The notes under the pieces are model-generated. The model searched no databases and was not told where the DNA came from. It saw nothing but the letters and a program-made list of their open reading frames with translations. The translations under genes and the position numbers were made by a program. From DASSUW01 sp963789005 (GTDB taxonomy: Bacteria; Actinomycetota; Thermoleophilia; Solirubrobacterales; Solirubrobacteraceae), in the NCBI GenBank assembly GCA_963789005.1, contig CAWBIZ010000002.1, positions 248,001 through 312,000 of the forward strand: DNA of 64,000 nucleotides. The letters are read 5' to 3'. Positions 8,106-16,362 of the stretch are shown here, piece after piece; position 1 is the first letter of the stretch; every line of letters begins with the position of its first letter.

Positions 8106-9151
8106 AGTTCAGCTACTGCATGCTCCCGGACTATCCGCTGTCGGACTCGATCGACATGATCAAGACCGCCGACGAGCTGGGCTACTACGCGTGCTACTCG
8201 GTCGACGAGACCTGGCACAAGGACCTGTGGGTCCTGTTCGCCGCGGCGGCCGACAAGACGTCGAAGATCCGCTTCGGCCCGAACGTCACGCACGTCTTCC
8301 TGCGCGAGCCGACGCTCATCTGCCAGCAGCTGGCGACGCTCGACGAGCTCACGGGCGGGCGCATGGAGGCCGTGGTCTCGACCGGCAACTTCGGGCTCAT
8401 GCAGCAGTACCACATCGACTGGGAGAACAAGAAGCCGCTCTCGCGCCTGAAGGAGGCGCTGCACGTCATGCGCACCTTCCTCGACGAGGGCAAGATCGAC
8501 TTCCAGGGCGACTTCTTCCAGTACACGGGCCTCTTCACCGCGGCCCGGCCGGTGCAGGAGCGGCTCCCGCTGCTGATGGGCGGGATGAAGGGGCCGCGCT
8601 CGTTCAGGGCCGCGGGCGAGATCGCCGACGGCCTCCACCACGCGCTCTCGTACTCGCGCGAGGCATATGACTACGTGGTCGAGAACGTCCGCGAGGGCGC
8701 ATCGAAGGCCGGGCGCGACCTCAACGGGTTCGACGTCGGCGCCTGGGTCGTGACCGTCGTGGCGGAGGACAGTGCCGCGGCCAAGAAGGCCGCCCGCATC
8801 ATCGTGGCCTTCTACATCTCCTCGATGCCGCCTGAGCAGCTCGAGCGCCACGGGATCACGACCGAGGAGGTCGCGCCGGTCGTCGAGGCGCTCGGGAAGG
8901 GCGACGTCGCCAAGGCGATCGAGCTCTTCCGCCCGGAGCTGTCCGAGAAGCTGTCGATCGCCGGCACGCCCGAGGAGTGCGTCGAGAAGATCAAGGCCGA
9001 CATCGAGCCGGCCGGCGTCAACCACATGATCCTGTGCCTCACCGACTCCCACCTCGTCGAGTTCTTCTCCGGCCAGGCCGTCGACGGCGTGCCGGACATC
9101 CAGACCCAGCTCAAGCTGGTGGCCGAGCGGGTGATGCCGGCATTCGGATAG
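8102..9151 (+). CDS. Luciferase-like (LLM class) flavin/F420-dependent oxidoreductase
   Basis: A 349-residue TIM-barrel enzyme of the bacterial-luciferase superfamily. It begins MKFSYCMLPDYPLSDSIDM and contains the family's middle signature RPVQERLPLLMGGMKGPRSF (about residues 148-167). Actinobacterial members commonly use coenzyme F420, others FMN; the sequence alone does not decide. Last gene of the four-gene redox operon (start overlaps the previous stop). A strong hairpin lies about 50 bases after its stop. Substrate unknown; the context suggests a multi-step oxidation pathway repressed by LacI. Confidence 0.84.
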   Translation: MKFSYCMLPDYPLSDSIDMIKTADELGYYACYSVDETWHKDLWVLFAAAADKTSKIRFGPNVTHVFLREPTLICQQLATLDELTGGRMEAVVSTGNFGLMQQYHIDWENKKPLSRLKEALHVMRTFLDEGKIDFQGDFFQYTGLFTAARPVQERLPLLMGGMKGPRSFRAAGEIADGLHHALSYSREAYDYVVENVREGASKAGRDLNGFDVGAWVVTVVAEDSAAAKKAARIIVAFYISSMPPEQLERHGITTEEVAPVVEALGKGDVAKAIELFRPELSEKLSIAGTPEECVEKIKADIEPAGVNHMILCLTDSHLVEFFSGQAVDGVPDIQTQLKLVAERVMPAFG

Positions 9152-9203
9152 CCGCTGGACGTATGTCCGCCTGAGCCGCGCTCCCCCGTTGCCGATACGA
9201 CCA

Positions 9204-9227
9204 GCGGGCGGCACGAACGCCGCCCGC
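9204..9227 (+). terminator. Strong hairpin after the redox operon
   Basis: GCGGGCGGC is followed by a six-base loop and its exact complement GCCGCCCGC. There is no U-tract, as is common in high-GC actinobacteria. It sits between the luciferase-like gene and the subtilase gene, so it can end the operon transcript; it could also shape the leader of the subtilase mRNA, whose ribosome site begins 15 bases later. Confidence 0.55.
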
Positions 9228-9254
9228 TCGAACATGGCCACGGAGGAGCACCGC

Positions 9255-10469
9255 TTGACAGTTCGCTACGGGATCCGCTGGGACGGCCGGGGACGGCCGA
9301 AGCCGACCCGGATCGCCGCCCTCGCACTGGCCTTGATGGCGCTGCTGGCTCCGGCCGCCGCACGCGCCTCCGTTCCCGTCGACCAGATCGCGGGCGGCAC
9401 CGGGATCGCCGCCCTGGCGCCCGACGGCACCGGCGTCGACGTCGCCCTGATCGACACCGGCGTGGCGCCGGTGGGCTTCCTGACCAAGCCCGGCCGCGTC
9501 GTCCACGGCCCCGACTTCTCGCGCGAGGGCACCAGCCGGCGGCTGGCCACGCTCGACACCTTCGGCCACGGCACGCACCTCGCCGGGCTGATCGCCGCCA
9601 CCGCCCCGGGAGCCCGCATCGTCAGTCTCAAGGTCGCCGGGTCCCAGGGCGAGACGGAGCTCGGCCGCGTGCTGCGCGCCATGCAGTGGGTGCGCGAGCA
9701 CCGCTACGACGGCGGGCGCGACATCCGCGTGGTGAACCTCTCGCTCGGCGTCGAGGCCGACCGCGCCGGCTACCGGCGCGACGTGCTCGCCTGGGCGGTC
9801 GAGGTGCTGTGGCGCGAGGGCATCGCCGTCGTCGCGGCCGGCGGCAACATGGGCTCGCACGCCCGCACGCTCGACATCCCGGCCGCCGACCCGTTCGTGA
9901 TCGCCGCGGGCGCGACGGACACGTTCACCACGGTTGATCCGGCCGACGATCGCGTCGCGCCGTTCTCCAGCCGCAGCGTGCGCCGGCCGGTCGACGTCGT
10001 CGCCCCGGGTACGTCGATGCTGTCGCTGCGCGTGCCGGGGTCGGCGCTCGACCTCGAGTTCCCGGCTGCGCGCGTCGGCACGGACCTGTTCCGCGGCAGC
10101 GGGACCTCGCAGGCGGCCGCGGTCGTCACGGGCGTGGCCGCCCGGCTGCTCTCCGCCCATCCGGAGCTGGAGCCCGACCAGCTCAAGGCGCTGCTGATGC
10201 AGGGCGCGGTCGACCTTCCCGATCCGCGCGAGGCCGAGGGCGCGGGCCGGATCGACCTGGCGGGCTCGCTCGCCGCGCCGGTGCCGGACGCCGAGGCGGT
10301 CCGCCAGCGCTGGGCGCCCGCGATCCTCGACGTGCGCCGGCTCGAGGCCGCGCTCAAGGGCTCCGATGCGGTCGGTGCGGTCAACGCCGAGTGGGCCGGC
10401 CGCCGCTGGTCCGGCCGGAGATGGTCCGGCCGCCGCTGGTCTGGAAGCTCGTGGGTCTCCGACGACTGA
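9255..10469 (+). CDS. Exported subtilisin-like serine protease (S8) with WSG-repeat tail
   Basis: A 404-residue subtilase. Signal peptide: basic start, hydrophobic run AALALALMALLAPAAA (about residues 21-36), cleavage likely near ARA-S. Catalytic triad: D67 in VALIDTGV, H105 in FGHGTHLAG, S285 in GSGTSQAAA; an oxyanion Asn is in AAGGNMGS. The last ~20 residues are WSGRR-type repeats (GRRWSGRRWSGRRWSGSSW), a tail seen on exported subtilases of related actinobacteria. TTG was chosen because GGAGGAG sits six bases upstream; an ATG 21 bases earlier is possible. The tail overlaps the next gene. Confidence 0.88.
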   Translation: MTVRYGIRWDGRGRPKPTRIAALALALMALLAPAAARASVPVDQIAGGTGIAALAPDGTGVDVALIDTGVAPVGFLTKPGRVVHGPDFSREGTSRRLATLDTFGHGTHLAGLIAATAPGARIVSLKVAGSQGETELGRVLRAMQWVREHRYDGGRDIRVVNLSLGVEADRAGYRRDVLAWAVEVLWREGIAVVAAGGNMGSHARTLDIPAADPFVIAAGATDTFTTVDPADDRVAPFSSRSVRRPVDVVAPGTSMLSLRVPGSALDLEFPAARVGTDLFRGSGTSQAAAVVTGVAARLLSAHPELEPDQLKALLMQGAVDLPDPREAEGAGRIDLAGSLAAPVPDAEAVRQRWAPAILDVRRLEAALKGSDAVGAVNAEWAGRRWSGRRWSGRRWSGSSWVSDD

Positions 10470-12841
10470 CGCGAGCCACGCTGGGAGTGCTGATCGCCGC
10501 GACGGCCGTCGCGGCGTTCGTGCTGTGGCACGAGGTCGTGCGCGACCTCGAGCCGTTCCGGGCTGACATCCCGTGGTGGGCGCTGGCCGTCGGCTTCGCG
10601 TTCACCGAGGTCTTCGTCGTCCACGCGCACGTGCGTGGGAGCGCGCACTCGCTGTCTCTGTCCGAGATCCCGCTAGTGCTCGGGTTGCTGCTCGCCGACC
10701 CGAGCGAGCTGATGCTCGCCGCGGTGGCAGGCCCGGCGGTCGTGCTCGTCGTCACGCGGCAGGATCCGGTGCGGCTGCTCTTCAACCTCGCCCAGTTCGC
10801 TTTGACGGCGGCGGTCGCGAGCATCACGCTGCACGCGCTGCTCCCGGCTGCCGCCGAGATCGGCCCGGGGGCATGGCTCGCGGTCTTCGCGGCTGTGGTC
10901 CTCGCCTCCGTGACCGCTTCGGTGCTCGTCTTCTGCGCGATCGGGTTGGCCGAGGGCGGGATCCCGTCGCGCCGGCTGGCGGGGATGCTCGGCGCCGATC
11001 TCGTCGTCGCCTTGACCAACGCGAGCGTCGCGCTCGCGGGCGCGACGGTCGTGGTCAACGACCCGCGGGCGGCGTGGCTGCTGCTGCCGCCGGCGGCGAT
11101 GCTGCTGGTCGCCTACCGCGCCTACGTGTCCGAGCGGTCCAAGCACCGCAGCCTCGAGTTCCTCTACGGCGTGACGCGCTCGCTGTCGCGCGGCAGCGGT
11201 GAGCTGGAGACCGAGCTGCTCGACCTGCTGCAGCGCACGCGGGGTAGCTTCCGCGTGCAGACGGCCGAGCTCGTGCTGCTGTCGGAGGTGGGCGCGCTGC
11301 GCACCTCGCGCGGACCGGACGTCGAGGAGGTCATGGTGCCGGTGCCGGGGCCCGACGTCGCGGCGCTGCGGGGCGCAGTCGCCGCCGAGCATGCCGTGCT
11401 GGTCGATTCGGACGACGCCGGGGTCGGCGACTACTTGTCGCGGCGGGGAATCTCGCAGGCGCTGATCGCCCCGGTGCGAGGGGAGACGCGGCTGGCGGGT
11501 GTGATGGTGCTGGGCGACCGCGTCGGCGCGGCGAGCTCCTTCAGCGACGAGGACCTGCGGCTGTTCGAGGCGCTCGCGACGCACGCCGGACTGTCGTTGG
11601 AGCTGGATCGATTGGAGCGGCAGGCGTTGAGCGATCCGCTGACGGGTCTGGCCAACCGCACGCTGTTCCTGCGGCGCGTGGAGGCGTCGCTGGCGCGCTC
11701 CTCCGGCGGCACGGCGACGGTGCTGTTCCTCGACCTCGACGACTTCAAGACGATCAACGACCGCTCGGGCCACGCCGCCGGCGACGCGGTGCTGGTGGCC
11801 GCCGCGGGGCGAATCGAGTCCTCGGTGCGGCCGAGCGACGTCGCCGCGCGGATGGGGGGCGACGAGTTCGCGGTGCTGCTCGAGGACGTCGACGACCACC
11901 ACGGGGAGCACGTCGCGGCGCGCATCCTCGACCTGCTGGCGGAGCCGGTGCGCGCCGACGGCGAGCGGGTCGCGGTGCGCGGGAGCGTGGGAATCGCCAC
12001 TGCGGCGGCGGGCTCGATCGACGCCGCGGGGCTCCTGCGCCGCGCCGACCTGGCGATGTACCGGGCCAAGGACGCCGGCCGCAACCAGCTGCGCGTCTGG
12101 TTCCCGGAGATGGAGCCGGCCGGCGAGGGGGAGGCGACGGGGCGCGACGAGCTGGCCGCAGCGCTCGCGGCCGGCGAGATCGAAGCCCACTTCCAGCCGA
12201 TCGTGTCGCTGGAGAGCGGCGAGGTCGTCGCGGCCGAGGCGCTGGCCCGCTGGCGCCACCCGCGGCTCGGGCTGCTGGGGGCGGGAACCTTCCTCCGCGG
12301 CGTCTACGGAGAGCTGGCCCGCGCGGTCGACCGCGAGGTGCTCGCCCAGGCGTGCGCGGCCGCGGCTTCCGGCGAGGTGCCGGCGGTCCACGTCAACCTC
12401 GCCGTACTGGACGCGGCGACCGTGCGTGACGTGCTCGAGGCGAGCGGCCTGGAGCCGGCGCGGCTGGTGCTGGAGCTCTCCGAGGACGTCCTGCGGGCGG
12501 CGCCGGGCGACGCGCTGGTCGCGCTGCGGGAGCTGGGCGTGCGGATCGCGTTCGACGACTTCGGGGCCGGCCGGAGCGCACTTGCGGTCGCTCGGTCAGT
12601 GCCGCTGGACATCGTCAAGGTCGCGCGGCCGTATGTCGAGGGCGCGGGCCGCGCTGGGCACGAGCGTTCGGTGCTGTCGATGGTCGTGGGCGTCGGCGAG
12701 CTGTTGGGGGTGCAGGTCGTGGTCGAGGGGGTCGAGCGCGAGGATCAGCGCGAGGCTCTTGTCGAGCTGGGCTGCTCGTACGGCCAGGGGTACCTGCTCG
12801 GGCGGCCGTTGCCGCTCGAGAGCAACGTGCTCGCGGCGTAG
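10451..12841 (+). CDS. Membrane GAF-GGDEF-EAL cyclic-di-GMP signalling protein
   Basis: About 796 residues: several N-terminal membrane helices (residues ~10-230), a GAF-like sensory region (~250-390), a GGDEF domain with intact GGDEF at 469-473, and an EAL domain beginning EALARWRHP at 596. The diguanylate cyclase site looks complete. The phosphodiesterase site is suspicious: the usual KxD motif reads KVA after VPLDIV, although DDFGAG, VVVEGVE and QGYLLG are kept. The GTG used here lies inside the protease tail; ATGs at 10391 and 10421 are alternatives. Likely synthesises c-di-GMP; whether it degrades it is doubtful. Confidence 0.85.
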   Translation: MGLRRLTRATLGVLIAATAVAAFVLWHEVVRDLEPFRADIPWWALAVGFAFTEVFVVHAHVRGSAHSLSLSEIPLVLGLLLADPSELMLAAVAGPAVVLVVTRQDPVRLLFNLAQFALTAAVASITLHALLPAAAEIGPGAWLAVFAAVVLASVTASVLVFCAIGLAEGGIPSRRLAGMLGADLVVALTNASVALAGATVVVNDPRAAWLLLPPAAMLLVAYRAYVSERSKHRSLEFLYGVTRSLSRGSGELETELLDLLQRTRGSFRVQTAELVLLSEVGALRTSRGPDVEEVMVPVPGPDVAALRGAVAAEHAVLVDSDDAGVGDYLSRRGISQALIAPVRGETRLAGVMVLGDRVGAASSFSDEDLRLFEALATHAGLSLELDRLERQALSDPLTGLANRTLFLRRVEASLARSSGGTATVLFLDLDDFKTINDRSGHAAGDAVLVAAAGRIESSVRPSDVAARMGGDEFAVLLEDVDDHHGEHVAARILDLLAEPVRADGERVAVRGSVGIATAAAGSIDAAGLLRRADLAMYRAKDAGRNQLRVWFPEMEPAGEGEATGRDELAAALAAGEIEAHFQPIVSLESGEVVAAEALARWRHPRLGLLGAGTFLRGVYGELARAVDREVLAQACAAAASGEVPAVHVNLAVLDAATVRDVLEASGLEPARLVLELSEDVLRAAPGDALVALRELGVRIAFDDFGAGRSALAVARSVPLDIVKVARPYVEGAGRAGHERSVLSMVVGVGELLGVQVVVEGVEREDQREALVELGCSYGQGYLLGRPLPLESNVLAA

Positions 12842-12848
12842 CTGGAGG

Positions 12849-13152
12849 CGGTCCGTCGTCATGCCCTCCCGGGGCAGCGCTCGCAAGCTTGCGCTTGAGC
12901 GCCCCGGGAGGCCATGCCGCGGCCCGCCCGCAGCCCGCACGGTCGGCCAGCGTCTGCTCTGTGGGAGGCCTCGGTGGGGGTGCCGGAAAGGATGGCCGCG
13001 GCAGGTAACACCCTGTGACGCCGCGATCGGAGACCGGTCTCGCCACAACGATAAAAGAGCTCTCCGCAAGCGCCGCGGGGCGAGACCTATCTCAACGATC
13101 GCTGCGCCTTCGGCGCTCGCCCGCGCGAACCGTGCGACTCCTTCAGCCGCGC
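12849..13152 (+). repeat. 304-bp dispersed repeat, copy A (inverted partner at 21337-21640)
   Basis: This stretch is nearly identical, without gaps, to the reverse complement of 21337-21640; I count about 13 differences in 304 bases. It opens with a strong hairpin (CCTCCCGGGGC paired with GCCCCGGGAGG) and later contains the palindromes GAGACCGGTCTC and AGAGCTCT and an AT-rich patch (ACGATAAAAG). The differences fall at all codon positions, so it is not a coding remnant. It fills the gap between the GGDEF-EAL gene and the convergent PEP-mutase-type gene, whose stop codon lies in its last bases. Confidence 0.9.
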
Positions 13153-13941
13153 TCCTGGAACGCCGCGCGGGCGGCCCTGGCGCCTCGCTGCGCCTGCGCG
13201 CTGAAGCTGTACGTTCCCGTCTCGAGTAGCTCCTGTGCAGCGTCGACGACTGCCCCCAGAGCGGCGAACGCGAACGTGCCGCCGACCGAGATCCGCCGCA
13301 CGCCCGCCTCGGCCAGGTCGGCCACTACGGGCGCGCCCGAGACGGCGAGCACATTCACGGGCTTACCCACGGACGCGACGACCTCGCGGATCTCCTCGAG
13401 CTTCGTGAGGCCGGGCGCGTAGAGCACGTCGGCGCCGGCGGCCTCGAACGCCTGCAGCCGCGCGATCGTGTCCGCGAGGTCGTCGCGACCGTGGAGGTAG
13501 TTCTCGGCGCGGGCAGTGAGCACGAACCCTCCATCCGCGGCCTCGACAGCGGCCGCAATCCGCTCGGCGGCGGCTTCGAGCGCGTACACCGGCTCGTCGT
13601 CCCGGCCAGTCGAGTCCTCGATCGAGCCGCCGGCGAGCCCGGACCTCCGTCGCCCGCCGGATCGTCTCGGCCACGTCCTCGGGCGAGTCACCGAAGCCGT
13701 TCTCCAGGTCAGCGCTCACGGGCACGTCTACCGCGGCGGCGATCGCCGCGGCATGCTCCAGCGCCTCCTCGCGGCTGATGCCGTAGTCCAGCCGCCCGAG
13801 CGTCGCGGCGAACCCGCTGCTCGTCGTGGCAAGCGCTTCGAACCCGAGCGACTCGAGCAGCCGCGCCGAGCCGACGTCCCACGGATTCGGCAGCAGCAGC
13901 GGCCGCCCTGCGCGCTGATGGAGCTCCAGGAAGTCAGTCAT
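13143..13941 (-). pseudogene. Isocitrate lyase/PEP mutase family protein, one-base frameshift
   Basis: Two overlapping reading frames give one protein of about 265 residues: MTDFLELHQRAGRPLLLPNPWDVGSARLLE...DVPVSADLENGFGDSPE in the first, then GLAGGSIEDSTG...FVLTARAENYLHG and the C-terminus in the second. Together they match the PEP_mutase/ICL superfamily, with the metal-binding acidic SADLENGFG segment intact. Removing one base near 13643 (minus-strand ...GAGGTCCGG...) restores EAGLAGGSIED. Members of this group cleave or form C-C or C-P bonds of oxo-acids. It is either a recent pseudogene or a sequence error. Convergent with the GGDEF-EAL gene across repeat A. Confidence 0.82.
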
Positions 13942-13992
13942 GGCCTAGACGATCCCGCATCTCGTCCGTTCTCGAAGAAGATGTGGCGAGGA

Positions 13993-14019
13993 TGTCGAGA
14001 ACGGCTCGGTGGCTCCGTC
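13993..14019 (+). promoter_or_regulatory. Probable ECF42 target promoter
   Basis: TGTCGAG, a 16-base spacer, then CGTC. This agrees with the published ECF42 preference for TGTCGA at -35 and CG(A/T)C at -10. It precedes the DGPF-domain gene, the usual ECF42 target, and the ECF42 sigma gene itself follows, so it should give an autoregulatory loop. The leader to the DGPF start is about 50 bases and contains an AAGGAG ribosome site. Confidence 0.62.
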
Positions 14020-14070
14020 CCAGGGACGGATGCGGCCACCGTGGCCGCGCGACAGCAAGGAGACCCAGCC

Positions 14071-14478
14071 ATGGCCAAGTACCTGCTTCTCAAGCATTAC
14101 CGCGGCGCCCCCGAGGCCGTCAACGCCGCCCCGATGGACCAATGGACCCCGGAGGAGATCGAGGACCACGTGCAGTACATGCGCGACTTCGCCACCCGGC
14201 TCGAGGGCACCGGTGAGTACGTCGACGGCCAGGCGCTCTCGCCCGAGGGCACGTTCGTCCGGTCCGACGGGGAGGGCCGACCGCCGGTCACCGATGGGCC
14301 CTTCGCGGAGACCAAGGACCTGATCGCCGGCTGGATGGTGATCGACGTCGACAGCTACGAGCGCGCGCTCGCACTCGCCGGCGAGTTGTCGGCGGCCCCC
14401 GGAGCCGGCGGCGAGCCGATCCACGAGTGGCTCGAGCTGCGCCCGTTCTTGAGCACACCGCCGACGGTCACCGAGTGA
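14071..14478 (+). CDS. DGPF-domain (YciI/YCII-related) protein, ECF42 partner
   Basis: A 135-residue soluble protein of the YCII-related family. The diagnostic DGPFAETKDLIAGW is at about residues 76-89, preceded by the N-terminal MAKYLLLKHY strand. DGPF proteins are almost always encoded beside ECF42 sigma factors and are among their main targets; their biochemical role is unknown. AAGGAG lies eight bases before the ATG. The sigma gene follows 19 bases downstream. Confidence 0.88.
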   Translation: MAKYLLLKHYRGAPEAVNAAPMDQWTPEEIEDHVQYMRDFATRLEGTGEYVDGQALSPEGTFVRSDGEGRPPVTDGPFAETKDLIAGWMVIDVDSYERALALAGELSAAPGAGGEPIHEWLELRPFLSTPPTVTE

Positions 14479-14497
14479 ACGGGCGCTGGCAGATCGG

Positions 14498-15646
14498 GTG
14501 ATCGACGAACTGCTGCTGCGGGAGCTGACGCCCGCGGTGATCGGCGTCCTCGTGCATCGCGGAGTTGACTTCGCGACGGCCGAGGACGCCGTGCAGGAAG
14601 CACTCATCCAGGCCGCGCTGACCTGGCCGGACCGGCAGCCCGCCGATCCGAAGGGCTGGCTGGTGACGGTTGCCTGGCGCAAGTTCCTCGACGCCCGCCG
14701 CTCCGAGGTCTCGCGTCGCGACCGGGAGCAGCGGGTCGAGGCCGAGCCGCCGCGTGGACCGACCGAGACCGCAGACGACACGTTGCAGCTCTTCTTCCTG
14801 TGCGCCCATCCGTCGCTGACTCCGGGGTCGGCGGTGGCCCTCACGCTGCGCGCCGTCGGTGGCCTGACCACCCGGCAGATCGCCCAGGCGTATCTCGTGC
14901 CGGAGGCGACGATGGCGCAGCGGATCAGCCGGGCGAAACGCACGGTCGGTGACGTGCGGTTCGAGGAGCCAGGCGACCTGGCGACGGTGCTACGGGTGCT
15001 CTACCTGGTCTTCAACGAGGGTTACACCGGTGACGTCGACCTGGCGGCCGAGGCGATCCGGCTCACCCGGCAGTTGGCGTCGATGACCGATGACGAGGAG
15101 ACCGCGGGGCTGCTGGCGTTGATGCTGCTGCACCACGCTCGGCGACCGGCGCGGACCCGGCGCGACGGCAGCCTGGTCCCGCTGGCCGAGCAGGACCGCT
15201 CCCGCTGGAACACCTCGCTCATCGCCGAGGGCGTTGCAGTCCTGCAAGCGGCGCTGGGTCGCGACCGACTCGGTGAGTTCCAAGCCCAGGCAGCCATCGC
15301 CGCCCTGCACGCCGACGCGCCGCGCGCCGAGGAGACCGACTGGGTGCAGATCGTCGGCTGGTACGACGAGCTGCTCCGGCTCACCGAGAGCCCGGTCGTG
15401 CAGCTCAACCGGGCCATCGCGATCGGCGAGGCCGATGGCCCCATGGCCGGCCTTGCGGCCCTGGCGACCGTGGACCCAGGCGTGCCTCGCCACACCGCCG
15501 CCTCGGCGTACCTCCACGAGAAGGCGGGCGACCTTCGGACCGCGGCACGGCTGTATGCCGACGCCGCCCGGTCCGCCCCCAACCTCGCCGAGCGTCACCA
15601 CCTCACCCGGCAGGCAGCGCGGATCAGTCAAGCGCTGCGTGGGTGA
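14498..15646 (+). CDS. ECF42-type RNA polymerase sigma factor with C-terminal TPR-like extension
   Basis: A 382-residue sigma factor. Region 2 covers roughly residues 20-70 (DFATAEDAVQEALIQA), region 4 roughly 110-155 (LTTRQIAQAYLVPEATMAQR). The remaining ~200 residues form the helical TPR-like C-terminal domain of ECF42 (LLALMLLHHARRPARTRRDG and VVQLNRAIAIGEADGP are conserved there), thought to replace a separate anti-sigma factor. GTG start is the best available just after the DGPF gene. Inferred role: self-controlled expression of the DGPF protein. Confidence 0.88.
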   Translation: MIDELLLRELTPAVIGVLVHRGVDFATAEDAVQEALIQAALTWPDRQPADPKGWLVTVAWRKFLDARRSEVSRRDREQRVEAEPPRGPTETADDTLQLFFLCAHPSLTPGSAVALTLRAVGGLTTRQIAQAYLVPEATMAQRISRAKRTVGDVRFEEPGDLATVLRVLYLVFNEGYTGDVDLAAEAIRLTRQLASMTDDEETAGLLALMLLHHARRPARTRRDGSLVPLAEQDRSRWNTSLIAEGVAVLQAALGRDRLGEFQAQAAIAALHADAPRAEETDWVQIVGWYDELLRLTESPVVQLNRAIAIGEADGPMAGLAALATVDPGVPRHTAASAYLHEKAGDLRTAARLYADAARSAPNLAERHHLTRQAARISQALRG

Positions 15647-15672
15647 GTCTGGGACTGATCACGGCGTCGACG

Positions 15673-16185
15673 TCAGGGGCGCAGGTGCTCGATCGCGAAG
15701 CCGTGCTGGTCGGCCAGACGAGCGGCGATCAGGGAGCGGTGGCAGGCCTCGGGGTCGCGCTCGACGCACAGGAGCGCGGCGAGGCCTTCGGCGGGCACCG
15801 TCGTGACGAGGGCGGTGAGGTCGACGCGGTCGAGGATCTCGGCCGTGTAGCGTCGGACGTACTCGGGCGCGAGCTCGACGCGGGAACGCTTGCCGACGCC
15901 GAGCCGGGCGTCCTCGGCGTACTGGAGCCGGCGCAGTTCGGTCGTCGGAGCGAGCTCGGGGTGGTGGCGATAGCCGAGCGAGGCGGCGGCGAGGGCGTCC
16001 TGAAGGCGCCGGGAGTTGGCCCACGCGTACTGCGGTCCGCGGACGCCGCGGCGCTGGCGGACGTCGAGGACGAGGCGGACATCGGCCGCCGAAAGCCGCT
16101 CGAGGAACGAGTCGCCATCAAACCCGTAGACGCCGATCGTGGCGATCGCGGACGGCGTGGATGGCGGGTCGGTGGGGACGTGCAT
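15673..16185 (-). CDS. DUF488 family protein
   Basis: A 170-residue protein with the DUF488 pattern: IATIGVYGFDGDSFLERL, then LVLDVRQRRGVRG near residue 45, YAWANS, and the late cysteine/histidine motif LLCVERDPEACHRS near residue 145. The family's function is unsettled; the conserved Cys-His suggests a catalytic or metal site. The ATG is preferred; a TTG 18 bases upstream would add six residues. Convergent with the ECF42 gene. Confidence 0.8.
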   Translation of the reverse strand: MHVPTDPPSTPSAIATIGVYGFDGDSFLERLSAADVRLVLDVRQRRGVRGPQYAWANSRRLQDALAAASLGYRHHPELAPTTELRRLQYAEDARLGVGKRSRVELAPEYVRRYTAEILDRVDLTALVTTVPAEGLAALLCVERDPEACHRSLIAARLADQHGFAIEHLRP

Positions 16186-16203
16186 CGGTGGGGCCTGAGC
16201 CAA

Positions 16204-16362
16204 GACGTCATATCACCCGAGTTCACTCCCACGAATCATGCGCAATTTGCGTTGTTTTCCTTATTGATGGCCACATGGGAAAGGCGCAAATCAGCTAGAT
16301 CACTCAGAAGCCGGCAGGGAGCGTGGCTTCGCTGAGTTGACGTCGAAGCACGGAGGGCCGTC
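16204..16362 (+). promoter_or_regulatory. AT-richer upstream region of the sigma/anti-sigma fusion gene
   Basis: This 159-base gap is clearly poorer in GC than its neighbours. It contains the near-palindrome CGCAATTTGCG (from 16241), a T-rich run, and a related GGCGCAAAT further on. The last bases carry GGAGGGC six bases before the GTG start. I see no convincing -35/-10 pair of a known class. It probably holds the promoter of the whole 16.4-20.6 kb operon. Confidence 0.4.

Noticed and set aside
12849..13152. Protein coding in the 304-bp repeat (several frames are open in both copies)
   Set aside because: The differences between the copies change residues in these frames about as often as not, no family is recognised, and open frames are common by chance at this GC content.
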